Origin: Kitagawia praeruptora | Lineage: Eukaryota > Streptophyta > Magnoliopsida > Apiales > Apiaceae | Length of the DNA stretch: 64,000 nucleotides | Reading direction: 5' to 3' | Assembly: GCA_037693485.1 (NCBI GenBank) | Contig: CM075345.1 | Coordinates: forward strand, 111,780,001-111,844,000 | In this document: positions 1 to 11,340 of the stretch, in pieces | Numbering within the stretch: position 1 is the first letter of the stretch | Layout of the letters: each line of letters starts with the position of its first letter | Program-made: the position numbers and the translations under genes | Notes under the pieces: model-generated | Databases searched by the model: none | Told to the model about the DNA's origin: nothing | What the model saw: only the letters and a program-made list of their open reading frames with translations

Positions 1-1293
1 AGCAGAATTTTATGATCAACAGGAGCCACATGGCGCAGTAGCGCGAGATACAGCGCTGCGGCGCGAGATTAAGTCTGGTACGCAGAAAAAAAAATAAAAT
101 AAAACAGAAACGGACAGAGGTTACTCGAGGCTGCAGCCTTGATTTTGGCGCTGTGGCGTGGTATTGTTTCTGTCCAGTGCGTGGCAAAAGAATTCAGCAA
201 AACAGATTCTTACCTGCTTGCATCTCACGCGCAGGCTGTTGGGTGTGCAACTGGCGCGTGCCGCACACGCGTAAGCCAGGAGAGTGGACAGAATTCTCAC
301 AACTGCCAAGTGGCCCCCACCTGCTGTCCACGCCTATGACAACTTGTCCCGTATTTTATTCGAATTGTAAAATAGCTGGGCATCTAATTCAATGGTAACA
401 ATTTTTTTAGCCTAGTAACAATATATAAACTCATCTAAGGCATAGTTTTGGGGATCGAAAAATATTAATATACACACAACTTTGTAAACACTTTCTTCTG
501 GAGATTTTTGGGAGAATATTTATTTTCTTTGAAGATCAAGATTAAAGGTTTTTCTTCTATTCTTATAATTATGTGTTCAATTATTAATTCTTGTTTTATT
601 AATTCAATCATGAGTGAGTAGATAATTAATCTAGGGTTAAGTAGAACCCTAGTTATGGTTGATGTGTGAATTTCCAATTCCCCCAATTTGATTGTTTAAT
701 TGCTCTTGCTTATTGAGTTGTTTTAATTAGCAATTACAAATCAGACGTGATTATGTGTATTGTTTGAACCAATATCTAATTATCAACGAGAGTTGGATTA
801 GATGGTTGTGATTTATCCAGTAAGAACATGAAATTCTCCATGAGAATAGGTAGAATGGATTGTTAGGAATTTAGGATGCTGTAATTAATGTCTCTAAAGT
901 GCATGATACCATGAGAATAGGCTTGATTGTATTTTAAGAGAAGCCATTAATACTCGAGAGAGGTTATTGGTATTTATAGGGCGCATCTTTCCTGTTGAGC
1001 AGCGTACGATTAATTGGGGCGGGAATTCACAATTACATCAATTTATGCTAGTGGGGACACTTAATTCTGGATGTTTTAATATTTGATTTATTATAAACGC
1101 AATTCTCTTAGTATAATTTAGTTTAATAAATTCTCAAAATTTATTGTGTTACTTGTTTAGCCGAATTAATTCAAAAACAATTGGTGATTGACACGTTTGT
1201 CTCTGTGGGTTCGACTCTGACTTACCCTACTACATTGTTAGAAGGATTTGTTAGAATTTATTATTATTTGATAGGCACGCGACGGCCTTGTCA
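1..1293 (+). repeat. 5' LTR of the Athila element (partial)
   Basis: It matches 8847-10139 base for base in length and ends in CA directly before the primer binding site. The first 340 bases are GC-rich with several GCGCGAG-like motifs, unlike the AT-rich remainder. About 242 bases of the LTR's left end lie outside the window. Short ORFs inside it recur in the other LTR only because the LTRs are near-identical. Confidence 0.93.
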
Positions 1294-1299
1294 AATTTT

Positions 1300-1318
1300 T
1301 GGCGCCGCTGCCGGGGAT
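1300..1318 (+). other. Primer binding site, tRNA-Asp type
   Basis: TGGCGCCGCTGCCGGGGAT begins six bases after the LTR end. It closely resembles the 3' end complement of plant tRNA-Asp, the usual primer of Athila and Tat elements. Confidence 0.85.
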
Positions 1319-1430
1319 AAAGCAGTGTTAGATTAATTAATTTTGAATTGGTTTAGCTAAGTATTTTAGTTGAGTTGCTTCGGCTATTATTCCCTTGTTA
1401 ATTGATCATCGTTTCTAGTTCTCTTGTTGC

Positions 1431-4400
1431 ATGCACACTCGAAGTTCAGGTACTGAAAACTTAATTGAAATTGATCCTGAAATTGAAGCTACAGCAAGAA
1501 GGCAAGCAGGCAAGCGAAGGAAAAACAAGGATAAGGAAATTATGACTGATACAACAGCTAAAGCTCTCAGGGAGCATGGTATGCCAGATGCTACAGGCGT
1601 ACTCTCCAGCATTGTCAGACCAGCAGTCACAGCTACACACTTTGAGCTCAAGCCTCAGTTCATCCAATTCATCTCCAATGATTCTTTCGCAGGATTGTCC
1701 ACTGAAAATCCTGTTGATCATCTTGAGAGTTTTCTTGAAAAGTGTGATACAATAAAGCTGACCAATGTTAGTGATGATGCTATAAAGCTGCGCTTATTTC
1801 CATTCTCTCTTCGAGATACAGCAAAGGATTGGTTGAAAGATGAAGGACCAAACACATTCACTACTTGGGATAGTCTTGCGAAGGCTTTTCTACTAAAATT
1901 CTTCAGTCAGAAGAAGACCTCTAAGCTCCGGAATGAGATCTCTAATTTTCGTCAAGATGATGACGAGTCACTACATGATGCTTGGAGAAAATTTAAGCGA
2001 CTTCAAAGACAATGTCCTCACCATGGAATTCCTGACTGGTTGTTGATCCAAACATTCTATAATGGGTTGACACAAGAGTTTCGGAACTTTGTTGATGCTT
2101 CTTCTGGTGGTTCTATTATGAAGAAGAGTACTGAGGATGCTAAAGCTTTGTTAGACGAGATAGCGTCTAATGATAATTATCTATACAGTGATCGAAATCA
2201 TCCTAAGAAAGGTGGTAAGTATGATGTTGATGCTCTAACCATGTTGAATACTACTATGCAGGCTATGGTCAAAAAGATTGAGCAATTGGATTCCAGAAGT
2301 TCTTCATCTACTGTCGCTTCATGTGAGATATGTGGTGTTGTTGGACACACCAAACTTGCTTGTCAATACAATCCTTCTGGAATGGCAGTTGAACAGGCTA
2401 ATGCTCTTTACAATCAGAATCAGAGGCCGCAGTATAATCCTTACTCCAACACGTTCAATCCAGGTTGGAGAGATCATCCAAATTTCTCCTACAGGAACAA
2501 TCAGGGTCAAGCTCAATCTTCACAAAATAATTTTTCTCAGCCTCCTGGTTTTCAGCAAGCTCAGCCGCAGAAATCTAACTTAGAAAGTCTTATGGAAGGA
2601 TTTATCTCTACTCAATCAAAGAAGAATGAGCACTTTGATTCAAGCATCAATGAGATAAAGGCTCACAACAAAATGATGGAGAACACTATCACTCAGATTT
2701 CTCAACAGTTAAGCCAACTTAATAAGTCTTCAGGCCAACTTCCTGGTCAAACTGAGCAACTATCAAGGGGCCATATCAATGCTGTAACTTTGAGAAGTGG
2801 TAAAGAATTGAAGGAGCCGGAATTGAATGTGAGCAAAAATGTTGTGAATGCTAAGGAAGGTGAAGAGGAGATTGCAACTGAGAAACTGGTAGACCTAGAG
2901 GTCGTGGAAAAAGAAAAGAAAGAATCAGAAACTGTTCCTTTTAAACCGTATGTGCCACCTGTTCCTTTTCCACAAAGGTTGGCACAAGCCAAGCTAGAGA
3001 AGAAGTATGGTAAGTTCCTTGAAATTTTGCAGAAGCTACATATCAATATCCCATTCATGGATGCTATCACTGAGATGCCATCTTATGCAAAATTCCTGAA
3101 AGACATTTTGTCAAGGAAAAGAAAAATTGAAGAAAGCTCTACCATCTCTTTAACAGCAGAGTGCAGTGCCATCTTGCAGAATAATCTTCCAAAGAAATTA
3201 GCGGATCCAGGTAGCTATTCTTTTCCTGTTCAGCTTGGGGATGTCGAAATTAAAAGGGCTTTATGTGATCTTGGAGCAAGTGTCAGTTTGATGCCGCTAT
3301 CAATTTGTGAAAAACTTCAGATGGGTGAACTGAAACCCACACGCATCTCTCTACAACTGGCAGACAGAAGTGTGAAATTTCCACTTGGAATTCTTGAAGA
3401 TGTGCCCCTTAAGGTAGGAAAGTTTTATATTCCGTGTGATTTTGTTGTCATGGAAATGGAAGAAGATGCAAATATTCCTATCATTCTTGGGAGGCCTTTC
3501 TTAGCAACAGCTGGAGCTATCATTGACATGAAAAATGGAAGAATTTCTTTTGAGGTAGGCGAGGAGAAGATGGAATTCAAGCTGCAAAGTACAATGGGAC
3601 ATCCTTCTACGGATGAGTCTGTAAACAGGGTAGATGCACTAGAGGAAGTGATCGACATGAAGGCCAAAATTCTATTATCTGAGGATCCACTTCAAGCTGT
3701 TCTCGAGGGTAACATTGATGAAGAAAATGGAGAGTGTCAGGGTTACGAGAAGCTTTTGGATGCAGCACCAACATATCAGCATGAACATTCTAATGTGCTA
3801 CAGCATGAGGAAGTTAAGGAGAGTTCCACGCCTCCTAAGGTAGAACTGAAACCATTACCTGCATCTTTGAAATATGTGTTTATGGGCCCTAATGAATCAT
3901 ATCCTATTATTGTTAATTCTGAGCTTGATGACATTCAAATTGAGCAGTTGCTCACGGTCTTGAGAAAATATAAAAATGTTATTGGGTATTCCATTGATGA
4001 TATCAAGGGCATTAATCCATCATTCTGCATCCATAAGATTATTCTGGAAGATGAGCAAGCTTCTTCTATTGAGCCTCAACGGAGACTCAATCCTAATATG
4101 ATGGAGGTGGTCAAAAAGGAGGTTTTAAAACTTCTTGATGCAGGTATAATCTATCCTATCTCTGACAGCAAGTGGGTTAGTCCTGTGCATGTTGTTCCAA
4201 AGAAAGGAGGAATGACCGTGGTGAAGAATGATAAGGGTGAGTTGATCTCTACTAGAACTGTCACAGGGTGGCGCATGTGCATTGATTATCGGAAATTGAA
4301 TAAGGCCACAAGGAAAGATCATTTTCCTCTCCCTTTTATTGATCAAATGCTTGAAAGGTTGGCGAAACATTCTTACTTCTGCTTCTTAGATGGATATTCA

Positions 4401-6746
4401 GGCTTCTTCCAGATTCCTATCCATCCGAATGATCAAGAAAAGACGACTTTCACATGTCCCTATGGTACATTTGCATACCGCAGAATGCCGTTTGGTCTAT
4501 GTTGTGCTCCTCCCACTTTTCAGAGATGTATGATGGCAATTTCCTCAGATTTCATTGAAGACATTATGGAGGTTTTTATGGATGACTTCTCAGTTGGTGG
4601 AACTTCTTTTGGGGTATGCTTACATAACTTGGAGAAGGTGCTTCATAGATGTCAAGAAGTTAATCTCATTCTCAATTGGGAAAAATGCCACTTTATGGTA
4701 CAAGAGGGAGTTGTTCTGGGTCATGTTGTTTCGAAGAGAGGCATTAAAGTTGATAAAGCCAAGGTCGAGGTTGTTGAGCGCTTACCACACCCAATTTCAG
4801 TCAAGGGGATAAGAAGTTTTCTTGGTCATGCTGGATTCTATCGCCGCTTCATAAAAGATTTTTCGAAGATTGCTCGACCTCTTACCGAGCTCTTGGGTAG
4901 GGAGGTACCTTTTGTGTTCACTGATGCTTGTATTGAGGCTTTTGAAACATTAAAGAAAGCTCTTGTTTCTGCTCCAATTATGCAACCACCGGATTGGAGT
5001 CTACCATTTGAGATCATGTGTGATGCTAGTGATCAAGCTATTGGTGCAGTCCTAGGCCAAAGGAAAGATGGAAAGCTGCATGCTATATACTATACAAGCA
5101 AGACCTTGGATGGGGCTCAGATTAATTATGCAACAACAGAGAAAGAATTGCTAGCAGTGGTGTATTCTATGGAAAAATTTCGATCTTATCTCGTTGGTTC
5201 GAAAGTTATTGCTCACACTGATCATGCAGCTTTGAGATACTTGATGAGTAAGAAGGATGCTAAACATCGTCTGATTCGTTGGATTTTGCTTCTTCAAGAA
5301 TTTGACTTAGAGATTAAGGATAAGAAAGGGGCTGAGAACGTGGTTGCTGATCATCTTTCACGCCTTACTCTTGATGAGGAAGATGGTAAATCTACTCCAA
5401 TTGATGATTCTTTTCCTGACGATCATCTACTTTCTCTTGCAAGTCTAGAGGTTCCTTGGTATGCTGACATAGCTAATTTCTTAGCTAGTGGAACTGTTCC
5501 TCATGGTTACTCGTCGCAGCAAAAGAAGAAATTTTTCTATGATGTGAGGAAGCACTTTTGGGATGATCCTTTTCTTTATAAATCATGTGCTGATGGGGTC
5601 ATTAGAAGATGTGTTCCGTATAATGAGATTGCCTCTATAATCTCACATTGTCACGATTTGCCAAGTGGTGGTCATGCAAGTACTACGAAAACTGCTGCAA
5701 AGATTCTTCAGTGCGGTTTTTATTGGCCAACTCTTTTTAAAGATGTCCACCAATATGTTCATTCTTGTGATCGTTGCCAAAGAACAGGGAATATTTCAAG
5801 GCGCAATGAGATGCCTCTCAATAGCATTCTTGAAGTGGAGCTTTTCGATGTGTGGGGAGTAGATTTCATGGGACCTTTCCCTCCATCTTTTAAGAACAGA
5901 TATATCTTGGTAGCTGTGGACTACGTCTCAAAATGGGTTGAAGCCATTGCATCGCCCACTAATGATGCTCGTGTTGTGAGCAAGTTCTTTAAGAAGACAA
6001 TTTTTCCAAGATTTGGAGTGCCAAGGATTTTAATTAGCGATGGAGGAAAGCATTTTCTCGAGAATCGTTTTGAAGCCATGTTGAAGAAATATGGAGTTTA
6101 TCATAAGGTGGGACTTTCTTATCATCCCCAAACCAGTGGTCAGGTGGAGATCTCTAACCGTGAAATAAAGACTATCTTGGAAAAGACAGTTGCAAAATCA
6201 AGGAAGGATTGGTCTATGAAACTTGATGATGCACTTTGGGCGTACAGAACTGCGTTTAAGACACCTATTGGGACAACTCCGTATAGATTGGTTTATGGAA
6301 AAGCATGTCATCTTCCCGTTGAGTTGGAGCACCGTGCATTTTGGGCTATCAAAGGTCTGAATTTTGATATGTTAGCAGCGGGTGAGAAGAGACTTCTACA
6401 ACTTAATGAGCTAGATGAGCTTCGTTTTGAGGCTTATGAAAGTTCTAAGCTTTACAAAGAGAAAACAAAGAAGTGGCATGACAAAGGGCTGTTACGAAGA
6501 GAATTCAAGGAAGGGGAGCTAGTTCTTCTATTTAATTCGAGGTTGAGACTATTTCCCGGAAAATTGTGTTCTAGGTGGTCGGGTCCGTTCAAGGTACAAA
6601 AGGTTTTTCCATATGGTGCTGTTGAATTGGTAAATAGCCCTGGAGAGTCGTTCAAGGTGAATGGGCAGAGAGTGAAGCACTATAGAGCTGGTGAACCAAT
6701 TAACGAGGAGGCGGATATTCAGCTATCTACTCCTTCTGCAGAATGA
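1431..6746 (+). CDS. Athila gag-pol polyprotein, 1771 aa
   Basis: One uninterrupted frame encodes all proteins for reverse transcription and integration. In order: Gag, with a CX2CX4HX4C zinc knuckle near residue 297; an aspartic protease near residue 610 (CDLGASVSLMPL); reverse transcriptase at about 900-1120, with FMDDF near 1048; RNase H from about 1195 (CDASDQAIGAVLG); and integrase from about 1400. The integrase shows an HHCC zinc finger (about 1403-1448) and the D, D and E catalytic residues near 1476, 1535 and 1571. No chromodomain follows. Translation probably starts at the first ATG, 137 bases after the LTR. Gag and Pol are in one frame with no stop between them. The lack of any stop or frameshift agrees with the near-identical LTRs and suggests recent or present activity. 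No env-like ORF follows. Confidence 0.93.
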   Translation: MHTRSSGTENLIEIDPEIEATARRQAGKRRKNKDKEIMTDTTAKALREHGMPDATGVLSSIVRPAVTATHFELKPQFIQFISNDSFAGLSTENPVDHLESFLEKCDTIKLTNVSDDAIKLRLFPFSLRDTAKDWLKDEGPNTFTTWDSLAKAFLLKFFSQKKTSKLRNEISNFRQDDDESLHDAWRKFKRLQRQCPHHGIPDWLLIQTFYNGLTQEFRNFVDASSGGSIMKKSTEDAKALLDEIASNDNYLYSDRNHPKKGGKYDVDALTMLNTTMQAMVKKIEQLDSRSSSSTVASCEICGVVGHTKLACQYNPSGMAVEQANALYNQNQRPQYNPYSNTFNPGWRDHPNFSYRNNQGQAQSSQNNFSQPPGFQQAQPQKSNLESLMEGFISTQSKKNEHFDSSINEIKAHNKMMENTITQISQQLSQLNKSSGQLPGQTEQLSRGHINAVTLRSGKELKEPELNVSKNVVNAKEGEEEIATEKLVDLEVVEKEKKESETVPFKPYVPPVPFPQRLAQAKLEKKYGKFLEILQKLHINIPFMDAITEMPSYAKFLKDILSRKRKIEESSTISLTAECSAILQNNLPKKLADPGSYSFPVQLGDVEIKRALCDLGASVSLMPLSICEKLQMGELKPTRISLQLADRSVKFPLGILEDVPLKVGKFYIPCDFVVMEMEEDANIPIILGRPFLATAGAIIDMKNGRISFEVGEEKMEFKLQSTMGHPSTDESVNRVDALEEVIDMKAKILLSEDPLQAVLEGNIDEENGECQGYEKLLDAAPTYQHEHSNVLQHEEVKESSTPPKVELKPLPASLKYVFMGPNESYPIIVNSELDDIQIEQLLTVLRKYKNVIGYSIDDIKGINPSFCIHKIILEDEQASSIEPQRRLNPNMMEVVKKEVLKLLDAGIIYPISDSKWVSPVHVVPKKGGMTVVKNDKGELISTRTVTGWRMCIDYRKLNKATRKDHFPLPFIDQMLERLAKHSYFCFLDGYSGFFQIPIHPNDQEKTTFTCPYGTFAYRRMPFGLCCAPPTFQRCMMAISSDFIEDIMEVFMDDFSVGGTSFGVCLHNLEKVLHRCQEVNLILNWEKCHFMVQEGVVLGHVVSKRGIKVDKAKVEVVERLPHPISVKGIRSFLGHAGFYRRFIKDFSKIARPLTELLGREVPFVFTDACIEAFETLKKALVSAPIMQPPDWSLPFEIMCDASDQAIGAVLGQRKDGKLHAIYYTSKTLDGAQINYATTEKELLAVVYSMEKFRSYLVGSKVIAHTDHAALRYLMSKKDAKHRLIRWILLLQEFDLEIKDKKGAENVVADHLSRLTLDEEDGKSTPIDDSFPDDHLLSLASLEVPWYADIANFLASGTVPHGYSSQQKKKFFYDVRKHFWDDPFLYKSCADGVIRRCVPYNEIASIISHCHDLPSGGHASTTKTAAKILQCGFYWPTLFKDVHQYVHSCDRCQRTGNISRRNEMPLNSILEVELFDVWGVDFMGPFPPSFKNRYILVAVDYVSKWVEAIASPTNDARVVSKFFKKTIFPRFGVPRILISDGGKHFLENRFEAMLKKYGVYHKVGLSYHPQTSGQVEISNREIKTILEKTVAKSRKDWSMKLDDALWAYRTAFKTPIGTTPYRLVYGKACHLPVELEHRAFWAIKGLNFDMLAAGEKRLLQLNELDELRFEAYESSKLYKEKTKKWHDKGLLRREFKEGELVLLFNSRLRLFPGKLCSRWSGPFKVQKVFPYGAVELVNSPGESFKVNGQRVKHYRAGEPINEEADIQLSTPSAE

Positions 6747-8604
6747 TTGATGAGTCGGTGTCGGGCTAACGACGTTAAACAAATGCGCTACTTGGGAGGC
6801 AACCCATGGATTCTGTATACTGTGGAGGACTGGTGCACTTCATGCTTCGGCATAGGGGAGTATTTCTTTCCTTCTTGTTATTAGTTGATATTCTTAGTAT
6901 TGTGCCATTGAGGACATTGCCACATTTAAGTGTGGGGATGTGCTTGTAGTAGCATATTAGTAGTAAAAAAAAAAATTAAAAATGAAAAATACCAAAAATA
7001 ATTCTAGCCATGCAATTTGATTAGTTGTTGTATTTTGCTTGATACACCCATGCATGTGTAGGAATCTTGTGTTTATGGACGCTTTTGTTTGAGAAGTGAT
7101 ATGTGATGTTCTTGTGCACACACTTACATTAGCAAGTAGAAACTAGTAGACTTATTGAATGTGCTAAATGATTAGAATGACATGAATATGTGCAAGGTAA
7201 TTTGGTCTATATGCTTTGAGTACAAGTAGGTGCGTCAGAAAGACTTATATTTGGGATTGATTATGCTTTGTCACACCAAGTGAGTTTTGAGCCTATATGC
7301 ATATCTTTTGCATGATTATTCGTTTGCTTGAGTGTCCACTTGTCGTTTGCATTGCTAGCACTTGTTTGAAGTCTTTCTTAAGATGCATGACATTAATTGA
7401 TGATAACATGATAAAGGCAATTAGGTATAACCTCATATTTCCCATATTTCCAAACAATTTATACATGATCCATTAGTTAACCCTTTGAGCCTAATCCTAT
7501 TCTTTCGGTGACACACCATGTATTTGCCTATATCCTTTTCTTGTATTGGCCTTACATTAAATTTGAACCCAATTGTCAAAGGCTAGTATTGTTCGTAAGG
7601 GAGTGATAAGGTGTGTATAAAAGGGGGGTTTTATTGATGATCATAACTTTGGGGGAATATTTGGGGTTTGGTTCATAGCTTGTTAGTCGAAGTTTGAAAT
7701 CATATTTATGGGATCGTTGTTCTTGCTATTATTTTTGCTCTCTTGAAAAAAAAAGAAAAAAAAAGAAAAAAAAAAAGAAAAAAAAAAGAAAAAAAAAAAC
7801 AGGAAAAAAAGTAGAAAAATAAATTTGAGAGCATTTTTATCTTTTGTGATCCTACTTTGTTTCGACTAGTCAAGTTGTTTATAAATAAAAGTTCAAGTGT
7901 GGGGATGAAAGTATGGGAGTTGTTTGAATTTTATTGTCAGGTACTAGCTTTTGACTTAACCTTCTTTGGCTTTCTTGACATACCTTGTCCCTAGCCCCGT
8001 TACAACCTTAACAAAGACCTTTTGATTGTCATTGATGATGTATGTTGCGTTAAAGGTTAGATTGATAACAAGGACGAAGCATGTTTATGATATTGTTGGA
8101 GTTGAGTGAAACACTTACCTTTGTTTTGAGTGAATATTTTTGTGAGTGAAGGGTGAGTTTTTGCTTTTGGCATAGGAGATCCCAGATTTTGTCTCAAAGA
8201 TGTGCTCTTGTGTGCTTAGCATGTTTACCAACCTATTCTTACATTTGACATGAATTTCTATGATCTTATTGCATCTTCTTTGAGTAGACTATGTGGATAT
8301 TTGCACTTTAGACACCAAGGCATTGCATTTTTATTTTGATTCTTAAGCTGATGTGGCATGAGAGGACTTGTGTGTGTGGTGTTGTGTTGGCATTAATCTT
8401 TTGCATGGTTGGATGAATTTTGTGGGTATATTCACTATAAACTCTCACGAGACCTTACTCGTCCACTAGGGCTACCTAGGGGTTTAAAGGACTTGTTGCA
8501 TATGTTAAATGCAACCGTGATCACCTACGGAAGTGGTACTAGTTAGTTTAGTGTATTATTTTAGTTTGCGCGAGGACGCGCAAAATCCTAAGTGTGGGGA
8601 TATT
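6747..8604 (+). other. Athila 3' non-coding region
   Basis: These 1.86 kb between the pol stop and the right LTR contain no convincing ORF, although many Athila relatives carry an env-like gene here. A purine block of A-runs with single Gs lies at about 7746-7800. A polypurine-like motif, AAGTGTGGGGAT, occurs three times (6928-6939, 7895-7906, 8590-8601). The last copy lies directly before the LTR and is the likely plus-strand primer. Confidence 0.75.
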
Positions 8605-10139
8605 TGATAGAGTGCATTTTACATATATTCTATAGGATTTTATTCCCGCATTTACGGTGCTTTTGCGAATAATCGTGAGTATTTAATTAGTTTTATTTGA
8701 GTTTGTTGCAGGAAATAAATAAATGCCAAGACGGAAGGAATCGAGCATTATTTGAAGATTTTATGTGATTTTTAGCTCGAAGGATTTATTTTGTGAATTT
8801 ACGAGGAGAAAGGATGAAATTTCGGTTCGTTTCTAAGCATTTTTTAAGCAGAATTTTATGATCAACAGGAGCCACATGGCGCAGTAGCGCGAGATACAGC
8901 GCTGCGGCGCGAGATTAAGTCTGGTACGCAGAAAAAAAAATAAAATAAAACAGAAACGGACAGAGGTTACTCGAGGCTGCAGCCTTGATTTTGGCGCTGT
9001 GGCGTGGTATTGTTTCTGTCCAGTGCGTGGCAAAAGAATTCAGCAAAACAGATTCTTACCTGCTTGCATCTCACGCGCAGGCTGTTGGGTGTGCAACTGG
9101 CGCGTGCCGCACACGCGTAAGCCAGGAGAGTGGACAGAATTCTCACAACTGCCAAGTGGCCCCCACCTGCTGTCCACGCCTATGACAACTTGTCCCGTAT
9201 TTTATTCGAATTGTAAAAAAGCTAGGCATCTAATTCAATGGTAACAATTTTTTTAGCCTAGTAACAATATATAAACTCATCTAAGGCATAGTTTTGGGGA
9301 TCGAAAAATATTAATATACACACAACTTTGTAAACACTTTCTTCTGGAGATTTTTGGGAGAATATTTATTTTCTTTGAAGATCAAGATTAAAGGTTTTTC
9401 TTCTATTCTTATAATTATGTGTTCAATTATTAATTCTTGTTTTATTAATTCAATCATGAGTGAGTAGATAATTAATCTAGGGTTAAGTAGAACCCTAGTT
9501 ATGGTTGATGTGTGAATTTCCAATTCCCCCAATTTGATTGTTTAATTGCTCTTGCTTATTGAGTTGTTTTAATTAGCAATTACAAATCAGACGTGATTAT
9601 GTGTATTGTTTGAACCAATATCTAATTATCAACGAGAGTTGGATTAGATGGTTGTGATTTATCCAGTAAGAACATGAAATTCTCCATGAGAATAGGTAGA
9701 ATGGATTGTTAGGAATTTAGGATGCTGTAATTAATGTCTCTAAAGTGCATGATACCATGAGAATAGGCTTGATTGTATTTTAAGAGAAGCCATTAATACT
9801 CGAGAGAGGTTATTGGTATTTATAGGGCGCATCTTTCCTGTTGAGCAGCGTACGATTAATTGGGGCGGGAATTCACAATTACATCAATTTATGCTAGTGG
9901 GGACACTTAATTCTGGATGTTTTAATATTTGATTTATTATAAACGCAATTCTCTTAGTATAATTTAGTTTAATAAATTCTCAAAATTTATTGTGTTACTT
10001 GTTTAGCCGAATTAATTCAAAAACAATTGGTGATTGACACGTTTGTCTCTGTGGGTTCGACTCTGACTTACCCTACTACATTGTTAGAAGGATTTGTTAG
10101 AATTTATTATTATTTGATAGGCACGCGACGGCCTTGTCA
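8605..10139 (+). repeat. 3' LTR of the Athila element, 1535 bp
   Basis: It starts TGATAGAGTG four bases after the polypurine motif and ends CCTTGTCA. Its last 1293 bases match the left edge of the window. The next five bases (10140-10144, CTCGA) should be the target duplication, whose partner is outside the window. Confidence 0.92.
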
Positions 10140-10477
10140 CTCGACTTCAAATAGATCCGATTAGTTAGAGTCTTCGTCATGAAGTTGGACTCCAACTTTA
10201 TCCAAACAATCGCAGCCGTTTTCTCGCCATCAACCAAGAATGCAACATCTCTCTCGAGGCATAACATGATTGAAGCCCGTGCTTCGAGATCTAATTCTTC
10301 TCAGTCTTCATCCGACATATCCTTGCCCCCCTTTGCCTTACCCGACAAAGCTTTGTGTAACTTTTGCGAGATAAGCAAATTCTTCATCTGCATCCTCCAA
10401 TAGGAAAAATCATTCTTCCCATTAAATTTCTCTATCTCGTACTTCCCAACTTTGACTACACCACCTGTAGAAGCCAT
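10140..10477 (-). pseudogene. Ty1/copia gag fragment split by the Athila insertion
   Basis: Read on the minus strand, an ATG at 10477 opens a frame with the copia Gag N-terminal pattern (KFNGKNDFSYWRMQMKNLL). The frame continues through one in-frame TGA at about residue 59, in the usual D-E-D-W-E-E-L region, where the stop replaces the conserved Trp. After the stop it reads on with typical Gag sequence (DGEKTAAIVWIKLES, MTKTLTNRIYLK) and is cut at 10140 by the Athila LTR. The rest of gag-pol would lie to the left of the window. The single TGG-to-TGA change and the insertion make it a pseudogene. Confidence 0.85.
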
Positions 10478-10594
10478 ACCTAACTTGTTACACAACCAGT
10501 CTCTCTCAGGAATTTCACCAAACACCTTGTGTGCACCACACAAGACTCAACCCAGAAACACCTCAAATCGGAGCTTTACCACCCAAATCTGATT

Positions 10595-10609
10595 CCAACT
10601 CTGATACCA
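10595..10609 (-). other. Copia primer binding site, tRNA-Met type
   Basis: On the minus strand the sequence TGGTATCAGAGTTGG lies two bases inside the copia LTR boundary. It is the usual initiator-Met tRNA complement used by plant copia elements. Confidence 0.85.
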
Positions 10610-10611
10610 AT

Positions 10612-11340
10612 TGTTAGGTCCCAAACAAGGGACAACCCTTGACGCAGCGGAATAACACCCCAAAGAGAAGACTACGATCACAAGTTATAAGCTATAACAA
10701 GACAATAATCAAAGTAAACACACAAAGAAGAAGGAATTTGTTGGCCAAGTGAAAGAGCCTTTTTCTTGTATATATTGATACGTTTCTGTTTTCTGTATAC
10801 AATATCACAAGCAATTAAAACCTAGCTAATTCACTACCGTTTACATATCATATTAACTATGGGCCTAGTTTAAGAATTAACCCAAAAATACTTTTGGGCC
10901 AAAAATACCCGCTCCAAGTTGCCTCACCACGGGGAGCTTAATCCACACCGTGGTGCAAAAGTTCCTGCCCCTACCTCAATAAACAGGCCTTCTGCACCTC
11001 CAAATCCGATCTCCACCGTTCAGAATTTAGATACATGAGTAAGGAAGACACTGTCCAAAATTCAGGACGATCCGACCGTTGGAACTCCGGGAAACGCAAA
11101 AAACAAAACAGCTAACGCAACCAGAAAAATTTCTACGAATTTTTCACATTAGCACAAAAAAACTAGCCCAACCTTTCAATCTCACACCAATCGATTAGTT
11201 AATCGATTAGTTAATTGACAAGATTCACCAAAGCGCGGTCACACGTTATTCAAATATCACTTTTAATTACTTCTATTAACAATAAGTAAAAGTAAAACAA
11301 CAACACACATAATATTTAACGTGAAAACACCCACATCCTA
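10612..11340 (-). repeat. Copia 5' LTR remnant (outer edge uncertain)
   Basis: An LTR edge starting TGTTAGGTCC at 10612 lies next to the primer binding site, so the LTR extends to higher coordinates for this minus-strand element. I could not locate its outer end or a target duplication; 11340 is only a guess based on change of texture. The other LTR is outside the window. Confidence 0.5.

Larger units (their letters stand above)
1..10139 (+). mobile_element. Athila-type Ty3/gypsy LTR retrotransposon, nearly complete
   Basis: The order is left LTR (cut by the window edge), tRNA-Asp-type primer binding site, one long gag-pol frame, a long 3' non-coding region, a polypurine tract and a complete right LTR. 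The Athila assignment rests on the tRNA-Asp-like primer site, the protease variant with DLGAS in place of the usual D-T/S-G, the RT motif FMDDF and the lack of a chromodomain. By eye I found only two substitutions between the two LTR copies over 1293 bp (positions 373 and 378 against 9219 and 9224), so the insertion is recent. The right flank is a copia gag frame, so the element is nested. The left target duplication lies outside the window. Confidence 0.93.

Noticed and set aside
8833..9244. ORFs in the GC-rich part of the Athila LTR
   Set aside because: They occur on both strands in overlapping frames and are identical in the two LTRs because of LTR identity. There is no sign of protein function.
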